In this document: positions 5,912 to 6,472 of the stretch, piece by piece
How positions within the stretch are numbered: the stretch's first letter is position 1
Layout of the letters: each line of letters begins with the position of its first letter
Position numbers and translations under genes: made by a program
Assembly (NCBI GenBank): GCA_902465755.1
Contig: CABQOK010000084.1
Coordinates: 1 to 6,472, forward strand
Direction of reading: 5' to 3'
DNA length: 6,472 nt
Source: an uncultured Anaerococcus sp.
GTDB taxonomy: Bacteria; Bacillota; Clostridia; Tissierellales; Peptoniphilaceae
The notes under the pieces: generated by a model
Told to the model about the DNA's origin: nothing
The model's input: the letters and a program-made list of their open reading frames with translations, nothing else
The model's database searches: none

Positions 5912-6472
5912 TTTTCCTCCTTAATACTAATACTTATTCCATCTCCTATAGGTATAATAGATGTTTGATAATCATCTCTTGTAGTAATATACGCTAGGAA
6001 ATTCCTAAGTCTTTTTACTATTGTAATCTTCCTTTTCTCAACCAAATCATCATTACAAACTTCGCCTCTAAATAAAATATTATCTGCTACAATTACTCCC
6101 CCACTATTAAGGAGATTTTTATCTACATAGTCAAAATAGAATTTGTAATTAGATTTATTTGCATCTATAAAAACAAAATCAAAGCCTTGATTCAATTTAG
6201 TCAAGGCTTTTTCTGCGTTATCATTTATTAAATTTATATCTACATTATATTTATTAAAATTTTCCTGAGCTATGTTAGCCATATCCTCTGATAACTCTAT
6301 TGTAGTAATATTAGCATCAGAATACTTGTCAAAGACTAAAGATGAATAACCAATAGCTGTCCCTATTTCCAGTATCGATTTTGGTCTTTTAATAGCAAGT
6401 AGGCTCTTAAGAAATTCCTTAGACTCTAGTTTCATAATAGGGACATTTTCTTCTTCAGCAAACTTTCTAAGC
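5908..6472 (-). CDS. trmR: tRNA 5-hydroxyuridine methyltransferase, TrmR/YrrM type (5' end beyond window)
   Basis: A class I SAM-dependent O-methyltransferase. In B. subtilis, TrmR (YrrM) methylates 5-hydroxyuridine 34 to 5-methoxyuridine, which broadens wobble reading. The frame stays open from the TGA at 5908-5910 to the right edge, about 188 codons. Upstream of the internal Met at 6435 the frame reads LRKFAEEENVPI, which matches the conserved pre-domain of the family, so that Met is not the start. Roughly 30 residues are missing, judging from the 217 of YrrM. Counting from that Met, SAM motif I is LEIGTAIGYSS (22-32) and the acidic ribose-binding residue is Glu47 in TTIELSE. Metal ligands are probably Asp91 (FIDANKSNY) and Asp118-Asn119 (VADNIL). 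The ending GDGISISI (164-171) is typical. 'Caffeoyl-CoA O-methyltransferase-like' is the usual automatic name; the overlap with trhP favours TrmR. Confidence 0.88.
   Translation of the reverse strand, partial: LRKFAEEENVPIMKLESKEFLKSLLAIKRPKSILEIGTAIGYSSLVFDKYSDANITTIELSEDMANIAQENFNKYNVDINLINDNAEKALTKLNQGFDFVFIDANKSNYKFYFDYVDKNLLNSGGVIVADNILFRGEVCNDDLVEKRKITIVKRLRNFLAYITTRDDYQTSIIPIGDGISISIKEEK
5916..5922 (-). promoter_or_regulatory. Shine-Dalgarno site deciding the GTG start of trhP
   Basis: AAGGAGG on the minus strand is followed by AAAA and then GTG. It lies within the last codons of trmR (Lys-Glu-Glu-Lys-stop). Without it the GTG would be easy to miss, and the next in-frame ATG lies well inside the conserved domain (Met15). 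Confidence 0.85.

Noticed and set aside
4967..5924. Plus-strand frames at 4967-5206 and 5733-5924
   Set aside because: Both are antisense shadows of trhP, with no ribosome-binding site or family pattern.

Overview
This window looks like ordinary chromosomal housekeeping DNA from a low-GC Gram-positive bacterium. The base composition is strongly AT-rich, Shine-Dalgarno sites are strong, and promoters are TATAAT-like. The gene set (dut, mutS, pepT, and a YrrM/YrrO-type tRNA modification pair) suits an anaerobic Firmicute. An anaerobic coccus of the Peptoniphilus/Anaerococcus type is my best guess, but it is an inference from style and not a proven placement. There are no rRNA or tRNA genes, CRISPR arrays, phage genes or transposase genes.

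Left part (1-3018, minus strand): a likely operon reads leftward as dut, then a small membrane-anchored protein with a sulfite-oxidase-like fold, then mutS. dut and the membrane protein overlap by one base (TAATG). mutS follows after 143 bases that hold a large, nearly continuous imperfect palindrome. mutS runs off the left edge just after its Walker A motif. dUTPase keeps uracil out of DNA and MutS starts mismatch repair, so the operon mixes nucleotide-pool cleaning and repair with one membrane protein of unknown role.

Middle (3019-4672): an 85-base divergent control region separates dut from pepT, which is transcribed rightward. The two start regions are near mirror images of each other. 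pepT encodes a complete M20B tripeptidase with all expected metal ligands. It is followed by a 77-codon, very acidic, probably disordered protein with its own extended -10 promoter. A perfect 11-bp stem terminator then serves both this gene and the converging gene on its right.

Right part (4673-6472, minus strand): trmR (5' end beyond the window) and a U32-family gene of the TrhP type overlap by four bases (GTGA). By homology to Bacillus subtilis YrrM/YrrN/YrrO they form 5-methoxyuridine at position 34 of tRNAs: TrhP hydroxylates U34 and TrmR methylates the hydroxyl. Automated annotation often calls these two proteins 'O-methyltransferase' and 'peptidase U32/collagenase'.

I see no clear undescribed system. 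The items most worth a second look are the palindromic element before mutS, the cofactor-less SUOX-fold protein in the dut-mutS operon, the mirrored dut/pepT leaders and the acidic small protein.
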